Positions 25,399 through 32,650 of a stretch of DNA of 32,650 bases are shown piece after piece; position 1 is the stretch's first letter; every line of letters starts with the position of its first letter. The translations under genes and the position numbers were made by a program. The stretch covers positions 1 to 32,650 of the forward strand of contig CAMCEM010000019.1 of the NCBI GenBank assembly GCA_945873755.1, in the 5' to 3' direction. The notes under the pieces were generated by a model, which made no database searches, had not been told where the DNA came from, and saw only the letters and a program-made list of their open reading frames with translations. The DNA is from Chitinophaga pinensis. Lineage in GTDB: Bacteria; Bacteroidota; Bacteroidia; UKL13-3.

Positions 25399-26037
25399 AT
25401 GCTACATTTACTTTCCAATGAAATTGAAAACCTAGATAAAAATAAAAGGACTAATTTAATCAATTGTCTATCGGGTTTAAGGGCTGCTAACTTAATTGGA
25501 ACTATCAATAATAATGGAGTATCTAATTTAGCTATTTTTAATTCGGTAAATCACATTGGTGCAAATCCACCATTGATGGGTTTTATACAAAGGCCTGCAA
25601 GTGTGGAACGACATACTTACGAAAACATAAAAAATACAGGTTGTTTTACAATAAACCATGTAAACCAAAATATATATAAGCAAGCTCACCAAACTGCTGC
25701 ACGATTTAACGAAAATGAGAGTGAGTTTGAAAAAACAGGATTAAATGAATATTACTCCAACATAATTAAAGCACCTTATGTAGCTGAAAGTTTAGTTAAA
25801 ATTGGTTTGACCTTTGAGGAGGAAATTTTAATAAAATCGAATAATACTATTTTGGTTATTGGTAGCGTAGTTGAGCTAATTATAAATGAAGAGTATTTAA
25901 CTGAAGACTATTTAATTGATTTAGGGAAGACAAAAAGTATAGCAGTGCAGGGTTTAGAAACCTATTACAGTGCCAATTTAATTGCTACTTTACCCTATGC
26001 AAAGCCTAATTTAAATATTTTAAAACCAGAAAATTAA
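25399..26037 (+). CDS. Flavin reductase family protein (FMN-binding split barrel)
   Basis: This 212-aa protein resembles flavin-reductase-like FMN-binding proteins. SGLRAANLIGTINNNGVSNL, AIFNSVNHIGANPPLMGF and GCFTINHVN fit the split-barrel core that binds FMN (about 25-95). The middle (about 100-130, HQTAARFNENESEFEKTG) is the usual helical segment, and EEEILIKSNNTILVIGSVVE completes the barrel. Such proteins reduce flavin with NAD(P)H or act as flavoprotein partners; the partner is unknown. It is divergent from the dehydrogenase and 50 bp upstream of lpxK on the same strand. Confidence 0.88.
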   Translation: MLHLLSNEIENLDKNKRTNLINCLSGLRAANLIGTINNNGVSNLAIFNSVNHIGANPPLMGFIQRPASVERHTYENIKNTGCFTINHVNQNIYKQAHQTAARFNENESEFEKTGLNEYYSNIIKAPYVAESLVKIGLTFEEEILIKSNNTILVIGSVVELIINEEYLTEDYLIDLGKTKSIAVQGLETYYSANLIATLPYAKPNLNILKPEN

Positions 26038-26087
26038 TTTTAAAACTTCATTTATTTTTAAATATTTAGCTAATATCGAAGCTAAAT

Positions 26088-27164
26088 ATGATATATTTAT
26101 TACGAATTATTGCTGCCCCTTTTGCTTTACTTTATGGGCTTATTTTATTATTTAGAAATTGGTGTTATACCAAAGGTTTATTAACGGAAACATCGTTTGA
26201 GTTACCCATAATAAATGTAGGAAATTTAGCTTTTGGAGGAACTGGAAAAACACCCCACATTGAGTATTTAATAAAACTACTAAAACCTACCCACAAAGTA
26301 GCGGTTTTAAGCCGAGGGTACAAACGAAAAACCATTGGTTATTTTTTTGCAAATAACGAAAGCACTGCTGCTGAAATTGGCGATGAGCCAAGGCAAATAA
26401 AACAAAAATTTAAAGATGAAATACACTTAGCTGTGAGTGAAAACAGGGTAATAGGCGTGCCTAATTTACTTTTTGATGCAGAGGATACCGAAGTAATTTT
26501 ACTTGATGATGCTTTTCAACACCGCGCTATAAAAGCAGGATTAAATATATTGTTAACCGATTACAACAATTTATTTACCAATGATTTTTTAACTCCCGCA
26601 GGCACATTGCGTGAATACCGTGCTGGCTACAAAAGAGCTGATATTATTGTAGTTACTAAATGTAAAGAAAATCTAAGCTTTGAAGAAAAGGAAAAAATAA
26701 AAGCCGAAATAAAACCCTTGCCCCACCAACAAGTATTTTTTAGTTATCAGCAATACGATAATTTGGTACATTATTATAACGAATCGATAATTGAATATGA
26801 TTTGTTAAAGCATGCTGACATTTTAATTTTTAGTGGAATTGCAAATGCAAACAGTTTTGAAAAATATTTAGAAAATTCGTGTAATGCTATTATAAATGCT
26901 TGGCAATTTGGCGATCATCATGATTTTTCGTATGAAGAGATTGAAAAGATTTTAAATGAATTTAACAACTATAATTCGAAAAATAAAATAATAGTAAGCA
27001 CCGAAAAAGATGCAATGCGCTTACAAACTGATGAATTTAAAGACCTATTAAAAAATTATCCTATTTATTATTTGCCATTACAAGTAACATTTATCGATAA
27101 CGATAAAGCTCTTTTTAATCAATCCATATTAAATTATGTTGAACAAAATACACGAAGCTACTAA
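26088..27164 (+). CDS. lpxK: Tetraacyldisaccharide 4'-kinase
   Basis: This 358-aa protein phosphorylates the 4' position of the tetraacyldisaccharide 1-phosphate in lipid A synthesis, at the inner face of the inner membrane. The N-terminal hydrophobic helix (about 4-22, LLRIIAAPFALLYGLILLF) is the membrane anchor. The P-loop is VGNLAFGGTGKTPH (about 44-57), unusually near the N-terminus as in all LpxK. VLSRGYKRKT (about 73-82), IGDEP (97-101, with the catalytic Asp D99) and LLDDAFQHR (138-146) are the other family motifs. The length is normal. Its 3' end overlaps the PNP gene by 29 bp, so the two are co-transcribed. Confidence 0.95.
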   Translation: MIYLLRIIAAPFALLYGLILLFRNWCYTKGLLTETSFELPIINVGNLAFGGTGKTPHIEYLIKLLKPTHKVAVLSRGYKRKTIGYFFANNESTAAEIGDEPRQIKQKFKDEIHLAVSENRVIGVPNLLFDAEDTEVILLDDAFQHRAIKAGLNILLTDYNNLFTNDFLTPAGTLREYRAGYKRADIIVVTKCKENLSFEEKEKIKAEIKPLPHQQVFFSYQQYDNLVHYYNESIIEYDLLKHADILIFSGIANANSFEKYLENSCNAIINAWQFGDHHDFSYEEIEKILNEFNNYNSKNKIIVSTEKDAMRLQTDEFKDLLKNYPIYYLPLQVTFIDNDKALFNQSILNYVEQNTRSY

Positions 27165-27939
27165 TTATATTTTATCGCAAACTAGTTTAAAACCTGAAAC
27201 TGGCATTATATTAGGAACTGGTTTAGGTGGTTTGGTAGCCGATTGTGATATTGTAAAAACAATTGATTACGAGGAAATTCCTCATTTTCCAACTACCTCA
27301 GTTACCAGCCACGAAGGCAAGTTAATTTTTGGTTATTTAAATAAAAAACCAGTTGTAATTATGCAAGGTAGGTTTCATTATTACGAAGGATACAATATGC
27401 AGGAAGTTACTTTTCCTGTAAGGGTTTTAAAATTTTTAGGAATTAGTAAACTGCTTATAAGCAATGCTGCGGGTGGAATTAATCGCAATTATAATATAGG
27501 TGATTTAATGCTTTTAAATGACCATTTAAATTTAATGCACGAATCGCCATTAAGGGGAAAACATTACCGAGAGTATGGAGATAGATTTCCGGATATGAGC
27601 GAACCATACAACAAAAATTTAATGGCTTTAGCTTTAAATATTGCTGTAGCAAATAATATAAAGTTACATCAAGGCTGTTATGCAGCAGTACAAGGACCAG
27701 CTTTAGAAACTAAAGCTGAATATAAAATGCTTGGTAAGTTGGGAGCAGATGCGGTGGGAATGAGTACTGTACCCGAAGTATTAGTGGCAGTGCAAATGAA
27801 ATTAGCCGTTTGTGCCATTTCTGTAATAACCGATTTAGGATTTTCAGAAACATTAAGACCAGCTAGTTTAGAAAAAATTATTGAAGCTTCAATTAATGCC
27901 AAACCGCAATTAAGTAAATTATTTTTAGAATTAGTTTAA
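27136..27939 (+). CDS. Purine-nucleoside phosphorylase (class I, trimeric type)
   Basis: This 267-aa enzyme splits purine nucleosides with phosphate into base and ribose 1-phosphate (salvage). The class I motifs are IILGTGLGG (25-32, phosphate site), SHEG with H59, MQGRFHYYEGY (R79, H81), SNAAGGIN (109-116) and AAVQGPALETKAEYKMLGKL (E191, base site), then ADAVGMSTVPE (M209-S210). At the base-recognition position there is Asp (ITDLGFSE, D233) where mammalian PNP has Asn, which may affect 6-amino versus 6-oxo preference. It overlaps lpxK by 29 bp (different frame), an arrangement that suggests translational coupling. No clear terminator follows. Confidence 0.94.
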   Translation: MLNKIHEATNYILSQTSLKPETGIILGTGLGGLVADCDIVKTIDYEEIPHFPTTSVTSHEGKLIFGYLNKKPVVIMQGRFHYYEGYNMQEVTFPVRVLKFLGISKLLISNAAGGINRNYNIGDLMLLNDHLNLMHESPLRGKHYREYGDRFPDMSEPYNKNLMALALNIAVANNIKLHQGCYAAVQGPALETKAEYKMLGKLGADAVGMSTVPEVLVAVQMKLAVCAISVITDLGFSETLRPASLEKIIEASINAKPQLSKLFLELV

Positions 27940-28006
27940 GTTTTAAATAATTAATTTTTTGATAACCTTTAACTTAAAAAGGTAATATTGGTAAAACATA
28001 GTAAAG

Positions 28007-28037
28007 TTGTTGTTTTAATTCATAAAACCTATTTTCG
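28007..28037 (+). promoter_or_regulatory. Promoter candidate for the pyrophosphatase gene
   Basis: TTG (28007-28009), a 20-nt spacer, and TATTTTCG (28030-28037) fit the Bacteroidota -33/-7 pattern (TTG, TAnnTTTG) with one mismatch. It lies 33 nt upstream of the ATG. The extended box TATTTTCGCAC is shared with the GSIII upstream region. Confidence 0.45.
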
Positions 28038-28070
28038 CACGATTTTTAAAAAAAGAGATATAAATAAAGA

Positions 28071-30608
28071 ATGGAAAATGTAATTTATTTAATTCCCGCG
28101 TTGGGAATAATTGGTTTAATAGTAATGGCTATTAAAAGCGCTTGGGTAAACAAGCAAGATGCAGGTGATAAAAACATGCAAGAACTAGCAGGTTATATTG
28201 CTGATGGCGCTATGGCATTTTTAAAAGCCGAATGGAAAGTATTAAGTATTTTTGTTGTTTTTGCTTCGGCTTTATTGGCTTATTCAGGAACAATTCATGA
28301 AATTAATGGAAAAGAGGTTCACGGAAGTTGGATTATTTCTATTGCTTTTATTATAGGTGCAGTATTTTCGGCAACTGCTGGATATATTGGTATGAAAGTG
28401 GCTACAAAAGCCAATGTTAGAACTACACAAGCTGCTAGAACTAGTTTAAAACAAGCTTTGAAAGTTTCGTTTACTGGCGGAACTGTAATGGGGTTAGGGG
28501 TTGCTGGTTTAGCAATACTAGGACTAGGTGGTTTATTCATTGTTTTCTTAAGCATTTTTGCTGACTTAGGAGAAAACACTGTTAAAACAGCAATTGAAGT
28601 ATTAACAGGATTTTCTTTAGGAGCTGAATCTATTGCTTTATTTGCCCGTGTGGGTGGTGGTATTTATACAAAAGCTGCCGATGTTGGTGCCGATTTAGTT
28701 GGTAAAGTTGAAGCTGGTATTCCAGAAGATGACGTTAGAAATCCTGCAACTATTGCCGATAACGTTGGTGATAACGTAGGTGATGTAGCTGGTATGGGTG
28801 CCGATTTATTTGGTTCGTACGTAGCAACTATTTTAGCTACAATGGTTTTAGGCCAAGAAGTAGTTGTTACTGATAATTTTGGTGGTATGTCGCCCATATT
28901 ATTACCAATGGTAATTTGTGGATTAGGTATATTGTTTTCAATAGTAGGAACTTGGTTTGTAACAATTAAAGATGATAAGTCGAATGTTCAAAATGCTTTA
29001 AATTTTGGAAATTGGGCATCTATGGGTTTAACTGTAGTTGCTTCCTATTTTATAGTAAATTGGATGTTGCCTGAAGGAATTATTTCATTACGTGGTGTTG
29101 AATTTACAAGAAATGGTGTTTTTGGTGCCATTTTAGTTGGAACTGCTGTTGGTGCAATTATGAGTATAGTTACTGAATATTACACCGCAATGGGTAAAGG
29201 TCCAGTTAACTCAATTATTCAACAATCAGCAACTGGACATGCTACTAATATTATTGGTGGTTTATCGGTTGGAATGAAATCAACAGTTATTCCTATTTTA
29301 ACTTTAGCTGCAGGTATTATGGGTTCTTATCATTTTGCAGGTTTATATGGTGTAGCTATTGCTGCTGCTGGTATGATGGCAACTACTGCTATGCAATTAG
29401 CCATTGATGCTTTTGGACCAATTGCAGATAACGCAGGTGGTATTGCTGAAATGAGTCAATTACCTCCTGAAGTTCGTGAACGTACTGATAATTTAGATGC
29501 AGTTGGAAATACAACAGCAGCTACAGGAAAAGGATTTGCAATTGCTTCGGCTGCCTTAACTTCTTTGGCATTATTTGCTGCCTTTGTTGGAGTTGCTGGA
29601 ATTGATGCAATTGATATTTATAAAGCTCCAGTTCTTGCTGCTTTATTTGTGGGTGGTATGATTCCTTTTATCTTTTCGGCATTGTGTATACAAGCAGTTG
29701 GAAAAGCAGCAATGGACATGGTACAAGAAGTTCGTAGACAGTTCCGCGAAATACCAGGGATTATGGAATACAAAGCCAAACCTGAATATGAAAAATGTGT
29801 AGCTATTTCTACCAAAGCATCTATTCGCGAAATGATGTTGCCAGGCGCAATTGCTTTATTAACACCAATTATAGTTGGTTTTGGTTTTAAAGGAATGTTT
29901 GCTGATGCTAGTTCTGCTGAAATGTTGGGCGGATTATTAGCTGGTGTTACTGTTAGTGGTGTGTTAATGGGTATTTTTCAAAGTAATGCTGGTGGTGCTT
30001 GGGACAATGCTAAAAAATCGTTTGAAAAAGGTGTAATGATTAATGGCGAAATGTTTTACAAAAAATCTGAGCCACATAAAGCTTCAGTAACTGGTGATAC
30101 AGTTGGTGATCCTTTCAAAGATACTTCGGGCCCATCTATGAATATTTTAATAAAATTAATGTCGATTGTTTCGTTGGTAATTGCTCCTTACATAGCAGTT
30201 CAAGGTGGATTGAAAGCAGATAAACTAGCATTAATGAATGGTGAAAAAATGGAATGTTGTGCCATGGATTCAATGGATATGGATCATTGTGGAATGATGG
30301 GTAATTGCGATATGAGCAAATGCATGAACATGACCAAAGAAGAGTGTGCAGTTTATTGCGATAGCTTGAAATGTACTCCTGAACTAAAAGCAATGTGCCA
30401 AAGCATGTATGGTGCCGATGGTAAATTTGATTTGGCAAAATGCAAAGCAATGTGCGAAAAGGAAAGTGGTTGTATGGAAGGTTGCGATAAAGGTTGCAAA
30501 ACAGAAGAAGAGTGCATGAAAAGTTGTGATAAAGCTTGTGTAGCTGCTCACAAAGAAAGTAAAGCTTGTTGTAATGAAGGCGAAGAAAACGCACACGATA
30601 AAAAATAA
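28071..30608 (+). CDS. hppA: Membrane-bound ion-translocating pyrophosphatase with a Cys/Met-rich C-terminal tail
   Basis: This 845-aa integral membrane protein has about 16 helices and couples PPi hydrolysis to export of H+ or Na+. The catalytic motifs are [11 protein letters not shown] (D204-E214, the DX7KXE substrate site) and DNVGDNVGD (230-238), with a second Asp-rich segment at [27 protein letters not shown] (about 477-486) has Ala at the position where K+-independent enzymes have Lys, so a K+-dependent enzyme is inferred; H+ versus Na+ cannot be decided. The normal protein would end near residue 725. Instead about 110-120 residues follow that hold 19 Cys and about 15 Met, plus His and acidic residues ([20 protein letters not shown], then [19 protein letters not shown]). 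A metal-binding or redox-sensing tail is the likely reading. The frame is continuous and a terminator follows, so this is not a fusion artefact. Confidence 0.94.
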   Translation: MENVIYLIPALGIIGLIVMAIKSAWVNKQDAGDKNMQELAGYIADGAMAFLKAEWKVLSIFVVFASALLAYSGTIHEINGKEVHGSWIISIAFIIGAVFSATAGYIGMKVATKANVRTTQAARTSLKQALKVSFTGGTVMGLGVAGLAILGLGGLFIVFLSIFADLGENTVKTAIEVLTGFSLGAESIALFARVGGGIYTKAADVGADLVGKVEAGIPEDDVRNPATIADNVGDNVGDVAGMGADLFGSYVATILATMVLGQEVVVTDNFGGMSPILLPMVICGLGILFSIVGTWFVTIKDDKSNVQNALNFGNWASMGLTVVASYFIVNWMLPEGIISLRGVEFTRNGVFGAILVGTAVGAIMSIVTEYYTAMGKGPVNSIIQQSATGHATNIIGGLSVGMKSTVIPILTLAAGIMGSYHFAGLYGVAIAAAGMMATTAMQLAIDAFGPIADNAGGIAEMSQLPPEVRERTDNLDAVGNTTAATGKGFAIASAALTSLALFAAFVGVAGIDAIDIYKAPVLAALFVGGMIPFIFSALCIQAVGKAAMDMVQEVRRQFREIPGIMEYKAKPEYEKCVAISTKASIREMMLPGAIALLTPIIVGFGFKGMFADASSAEMLGGLLAGVTVSGVLMGIFQSNAGGAWDNAKKSFEKGVMINGEMFYKKSEPHKASVTGDTVGDPFKDTSGPSMNILIKLMSIVSLVIAPYIAVQGGLKADKLALMNGEKMECCAMDSMDMDHCGMMGNCDMSKCMNMTKEECAVYCDSLKCTPELKAMCQSMYGADGKFDLAKCKAMCEKESGCMEGCDKGCKTEEECMKSCDKACVAAHKESKACCNEGEENAHDKK

Positions 30609-30632
30609 TTAAACATAACAAATTATAAAACT

Positions 30633-30663
30633 AAAAAACACGCTATTTGGCGTGTTTTTTTTT
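30633..30663 (+). terminator. Rho-independent terminator after hppA
   Basis: AAACACGC (30636-30643) pairs perfectly with GCGTGTTT (30650-30657) around a 6-nt loop, followed by a T run to 30663. Confidence 0.88.
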
Positions 30664-30846
30664 GGGAATAAAATTGGTGCAATTATATTTTTTACATCTA
30701 CTTTTTCTAAAAGTTAGTTGATAACAACGACCGAAAGCAAAGTATATACTGCAAATTATAAACATTTTTTGCATTACAACTACAGTTTTGGAGCTATAAG
30801 TTGGCGATTTCGGAGACGAAAACTGTCTGCCACCACTGAATCCGTT

Positions 30847-30912
30847 AGCTAACGGACACAAAGCTTCATTTAACCACTGAACCGCCAATTTCTTGTAGGT
30901 GCTGTTAGTGGC
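30847..30912 (-). repeat. attC-like recombination site A (downstream of the S41 peptidase gene)
   Basis: On the minus strand it runs from the R''-like GCCACTAAC (30912-30904) to the R'-like GTTAGCT (30853-30847), about 64 nt between 7-mers. That is within the known attC size range (about 57-141 nt). The R' side sits in a perfect 14-bp palindrome CCGTTAGCTAACGG (30842-30855). Internal arms are weak (CTACAAG against CTTTGTG). It starts 5 nt past the S41 stop codon, as attC sites usually do. Confidence 0.55.
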
Positions 30913-30917
30913 AGTTT

Positions 30918-32102
30918 CTATTCTATTTCGTTCATTTTTTTAATTGTTTCGTCAATGTTCTGTGTCAGTATTGTTGGTTTATATTTTTCTCGTGGTATTC
31001 CGTTAATATGGTAAAGTCTTTCTGTTGGAATTTGAAAACCAATTTGTGTTTCTGTCATTACAAATCCGTTAATTGCACCTAATAATTTTGCCATTTCTGT
31101 TCCAATAATTTTTGCTCTTTTAAGTCCGTCAAAGCCAATAGCAATACCTTCTCCCATACTTCCTGTCCAATGTCCAACTATGATAAAAACATTTCCTTTA
31201 AATTGTGTTTTTCTTGGTATTACAAATTCAACCCATTTTCGTTGAGTTTGAAATTCTTTTTCGTCAAATTCGTGTTGTTGATAAGGCTTTGTTTTGCTAA
31301 TAAATCTTCCCATTATACACCTTGCAACAGTTGAGTTTCCTCCACTTGCAGTTTCTGTTAAGTCAATAACAAGATTTTTATATCCCATAAATTCATCAAC
31401 AGCGTTGTCAAAGTCTGCAATAGTTTTAAAGTCACCTAATGAATTATTAATTTTAATGTATGCAGTTGTTTTGTTTAATGCTTTTTTTTCAATTAAGTTA
31501 GTTGTTTCTGTTGTTTGCAAACTGTCTGGAAATAAATTTAATTGTTTTCCATTTCTGTTTATTGTAATTATTCTTTTGGTATCGTGAGTTCCTGCAAACA
31601 ACATATTCAAAGCATATTGATACATTTCTTGCGAATGTGTAGTAGTAAATTTTGGTAAGAATTTTTCTACTTGTTCAGGTATAGATTTGTTATTAAAAAG
31701 AATTATTTCATCGCCAATTTTCAAGCCTGATAACTCTGCTCCAAATCCTTTTCGTAAGTCAGTAATATAAAATTTCTTGTTCTGTTTTTGAACAAACATA
31801 TCCTGCCCACTTGGTATAATACGGTTTGAAGAGTTTAAATTCGTATTTAAAGAAATGTGTCCATTATGAAACTCGTTTAACGCAGTTTCCATCAACTGAA
31901 TAAAGTCGTTGTCGTTTGAAATCTGTTTTATTTTTGGCTGATAGATTTCTTTTACTTTATCCCAATTTATTTGTTGTTGGTCAAAGTAGGAATAGTTGTT
32001 ATTTACATCGTTCCAAAACTCGTTAAAGTCTTTTTCATACTTCGTTTGTCCGAATGATACGTTTGCAAACAGCAATGTTAAAAAGCCTAAAAATATTTTC
32101 AT
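30918..32102 (-). CDS. S41 family peptidase (tail-specific protease type), cassette-borne
   Basis: This 394-aa protein has a signal peptide (MKIFLGFLTLLFANVSFGQ), so it acts in the periplasm or at the surface. Residues about 25-90 are an N-terminal helical part. A PDZ-like segment follows (about 115-145, GFGAELSGLKIGDEIILFNN). The S41 catalytic core has NLVIDLTETASGGNS (243-257) and VGHWTGSMGEG (309-319) with the likely nucleophile S315. K339 lies 24 residues later, near the spacing of the Lys general base in CtpA-type enzymes; a tricorn-like Ser/His mechanism is also possible. The gene fits tightly between two attC-like sites: 45 nt from the cassette start to the ATG, and 5 nt from the stop to the next site. 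That suggests it is integron cassette cargo. Substrate unknown. Confidence 0.87.
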   Translation of the reverse strand: MKIFLGFLTLLFANVSFGQTKYEKDFNEFWNDVNNNYSYFDQQQINWDKVKEIYQPKIKQISNDNDFIQLMETALNEFHNGHISLNTNLNSSNRIIPSGQDMFVQKQNKKFYITDLRKGFGAELSGLKIGDEIILFNNKSIPEQVEKFLPKFTTTHSQEMYQYALNMLFAGTHDTKRIITINRNGKQLNLFPDSLQTTETTNLIEKKALNKTTAYIKINNSLGDFKTIADFDNAVDEFMGYKNLVIDLTETASGGNSTVARCIMGRFISKTKPYQQHEFDEKEFQTQRKWVEFVIPRKTQFKGNVFIIVGHWTGSMGEGIAIGFDGLKRAKIIGTEMAKLLGAINGFVMTETQIGFQIPTERLYHINGIPREKYKPTILTQNIDETIKKMNEIE

Positions 32103-32138
32103 TTGTTACTGTCTGTTGTTACGGGGTTTCGGTGAAAT

Positions 32139-32279
32139 TGCCACTAACGGTCCGATGCTTTGCGCAGGCCCGGCAAAAACCGCCGAAGCTCATTGCGAAG
32201 CACCATGTTCAAACATAACCCAATTTTCAATAGAACCACCACTTGCCGGGCTGGCGCTAAGCATATGTTATGGGCGGCA
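32139..32279 (-). repeat. attC-like recombination site B with 22-nt imperfect arms
   Basis: On the minus strand it runs from R''-like CGCCCATAAC (32276-32267) to R'-like GTTAGTGGC (32148-32140), 132 nt between 7-mers. The inner arms at 32155-32176 and 32243-32264 match as inverted repeats in 19 of 22 positions around a 66-nt spacer. The whole can fold into one long hairpin of the kind attC bottom strands form. It sits just upstream of the S41 peptidase gene. Confidence 0.62.
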
Positions 32280-32544
32280 GATGTGCATCACGATAATACA
32301 GGATTGTACGGGCTTTTCTCGTCCTTTTATTTCACTGATCAAGTTTTTGCTAAGCGAAACAGCGAGCCCTCGACATTTCTTTCGCTAATCACTATTTCCG
32401 CCCGCATGTGATGGTTGAGTCTTGTCGGTGATCCGACTATCGCGAGAGTGGGCTAGGAGGCGGAATAAAATAGAACCCCAGGTCGCCCATAACGTTTTGC
32501 AGCTTGGCCTTTAGTTTGAAAAATAGAAAAAAAACAATAAATTT

Positions 32545-32629
32545 CTCAAAGGAAAGCAGAAGTGAACTATTGGCTTGGCAAGAATAAAAGATCTATCCTT
32601 CGCATTAGTCTTCTGCTCCCTTCTTTGAG
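32545..32629. repeat. Imperfect inverted repeat near the window end
   Basis: CTCAAAGGAAAGCAGAAG (32545-32562) and CTTCTGCTCCCTTCTTTGAG (32610-32629) are near-perfect complements (outer 7 and inner 8 bases match), 47 nt apart. It could be the stem of a further recombination site, a terminal inverted repeat or an RNA hairpin; the contig ends too soon to tell. Confidence 0.45.
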
Positions 32630-32650
32630 ATAGTTGAGAGGCTTCAAATA

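Larger units (their letters stand above)
30609..30917. other. Region between hppA and the S41 peptidase gene: terminator, cassette-like leader and attC-like site
   Basis: Past the hppA terminator there is no convincing gene. A minus-strand frame (30643-30888, 81 codons) exists but has only a TTG start, and its first codons lie in the attC-like site. Read on the minus strand, the DNA from 30852 downward would be the 5' end of a further cassette (TTAGCTAACGG...), but no matching attC appears before the hppA terminator. The 8-mer CCACTGAA occurs twice (30833-30840 and 30874-30881). Confidence 0.5.
30842..32493 (-). mobile_element. Integron-like gene-cassette array (no integrase in the window)
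   Basis: On the minus strand the region divides at GTT crossover-like sites at 32493, 32148 and 30853. The cassette 32492-32148 begins TTATGGGCG and its attC-like site begins with the complement CGCCCATAAC (32276-32267). The cassette 32147-30853 begins TTAGTGGC and its attC-like site begins with the complement GCCACTAAC (30912-30904). Self-complementarity of each cassette's 5' end with its own R'' box is a hallmark of integron cassettes, because they insert as circles. The boxes deviate from the classical RYYYAAC/GTTRRRY consensus, so this may be a divergent or Bacteroidota-type array. No intI or attI is visible; the contig end may cut it off. Confidence 0.62.
32103..32650. other. Non-coding right end: small GC-richer cassette, attC-like DNA and an inverted repeat
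   Basis: No convincing protein gene is present. Positions 32148-32492 form a 345-bp cassette (minus strand). Outside its attC-like site B it has only very short frames (the longest ATG frame I read is 22 codons), and its base composition is visibly more GC-rich than the rest of the window. Past 32493 (crossover-like GTTATGG on the minus strand) the sequence becomes AT-rich again. It carries the inverted repeat at 32545-32629 up to the window end. Confidence 0.55.

Noticed and set aside
30136-30621. 161-codon minus-strand frame opposite the end of hppA
   Set aside because: It is an artefact of the Cys/Met-rich tail on the other strand; it overlaps a clear gene and has no recognisable domain.
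30643-30888. 81-codon minus-strand frame downstream of the S41 peptidase gene
   Set aside because: Only a TTG start, located inside the attC-like site; composition is not protein-like at the N-terminus and its 3' end runs into the hppA terminator.
31996-32411. Two plus-strand frames over the S41 start and the attC-like site
   Set aside because: They cross the recombination site and the 5' end of a real gene on the other strand; no domain or family resemblance.
1-32650. CRISPR array
   Set aside because: No regularly spaced direct repeats were seen anywhere in the window.

Overview
This 32.65-kb window is AT-rich chromosomal DNA of a member of the Bacteroidota. The evidence is a glutamine synthetase of the long GSIII type, type IX secretion (T9SS) proteins (a C-terminal sorting domain, a PorE-type OmpA lipoprotein, a PorV/PorQ-type barrel), a TonB-dependent receptor with an N-terminal carboxypeptidase-regulatory domain, LpxK (Gram-negative lipid A), and promoter-like TAnnTTTG boxes in place of strong Shine-Dalgarno sites. 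I cannot name a genus.

Layout. 1-2174: the C-terminal end of a T9SS-exported protein, a 2OG-Fe(II) oxygenase and thiamine diphosphokinase. 2175-2944: a gene-poor stretch with inverted repeats, a locally GC-rich patch and a CAU-anticodon tRNA with its own terminator. 3125-6794: a HAD phosphatase, a DUF6642 caspase-like protein, a divergent polysaccharide-deacetylase-like protein, and a DUF1016/PDDEXK gene whose 5' end is broken by a short deletion. 6868-9067: an rRNA methyltransferase, a translationally coupled small-protein/nucleotidyltransferase pair and a remnant of a DUF486 membrane-protein gene. 9171-14441: an SDR oxidoreductase, GSIII and the PorE-like lipoprotein. 14506-15400 (minus): greA-HIT operon. 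15490-24287 (minus): a large envelope operon, transcribed TonB-dependent receptor, then a 1282-aa T9SS-type protein, then the PorV/PorQ-like barrel. 24403-30608: a 2-hydroxyacid dehydrogenase, a flavin reductase, an lpxK-PNP pair, and a membrane pyrophosphatase with a striking Cys/Met-rich tail.

The right end (about 30842-32493) is the most unusual part. Read on the minus strand, it has the architecture of an integron gene-cassette array without a visible integrase. An S41 peptidase gene fills a compact cassette of about 1.3 kb. It starts 45 nt inside a GTT crossover site, and its stop codon lies 5 nt from the R''-like box of the next attC-like site. The 5' end of each of two consecutive cassettes is complementary (9 and 10 nt) to the R''-like box of that cassette's own attC-like site, as expected for cassettes that insert as circles. 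One site has 22-nt imperfect arms (19/22 matches) around a 66-nt spacer.

Most of the rest is core metabolism and envelope biogenesis: lipid A, T9SS, TonB uptake, nitrogen assimilation, purine salvage and PPi-driven ion pumping. Three small damaged or mobile-looking loci (the DUF1016 deletion, the DUF486 remnant and the cassette array) suggest local turnover of accessory DNA.
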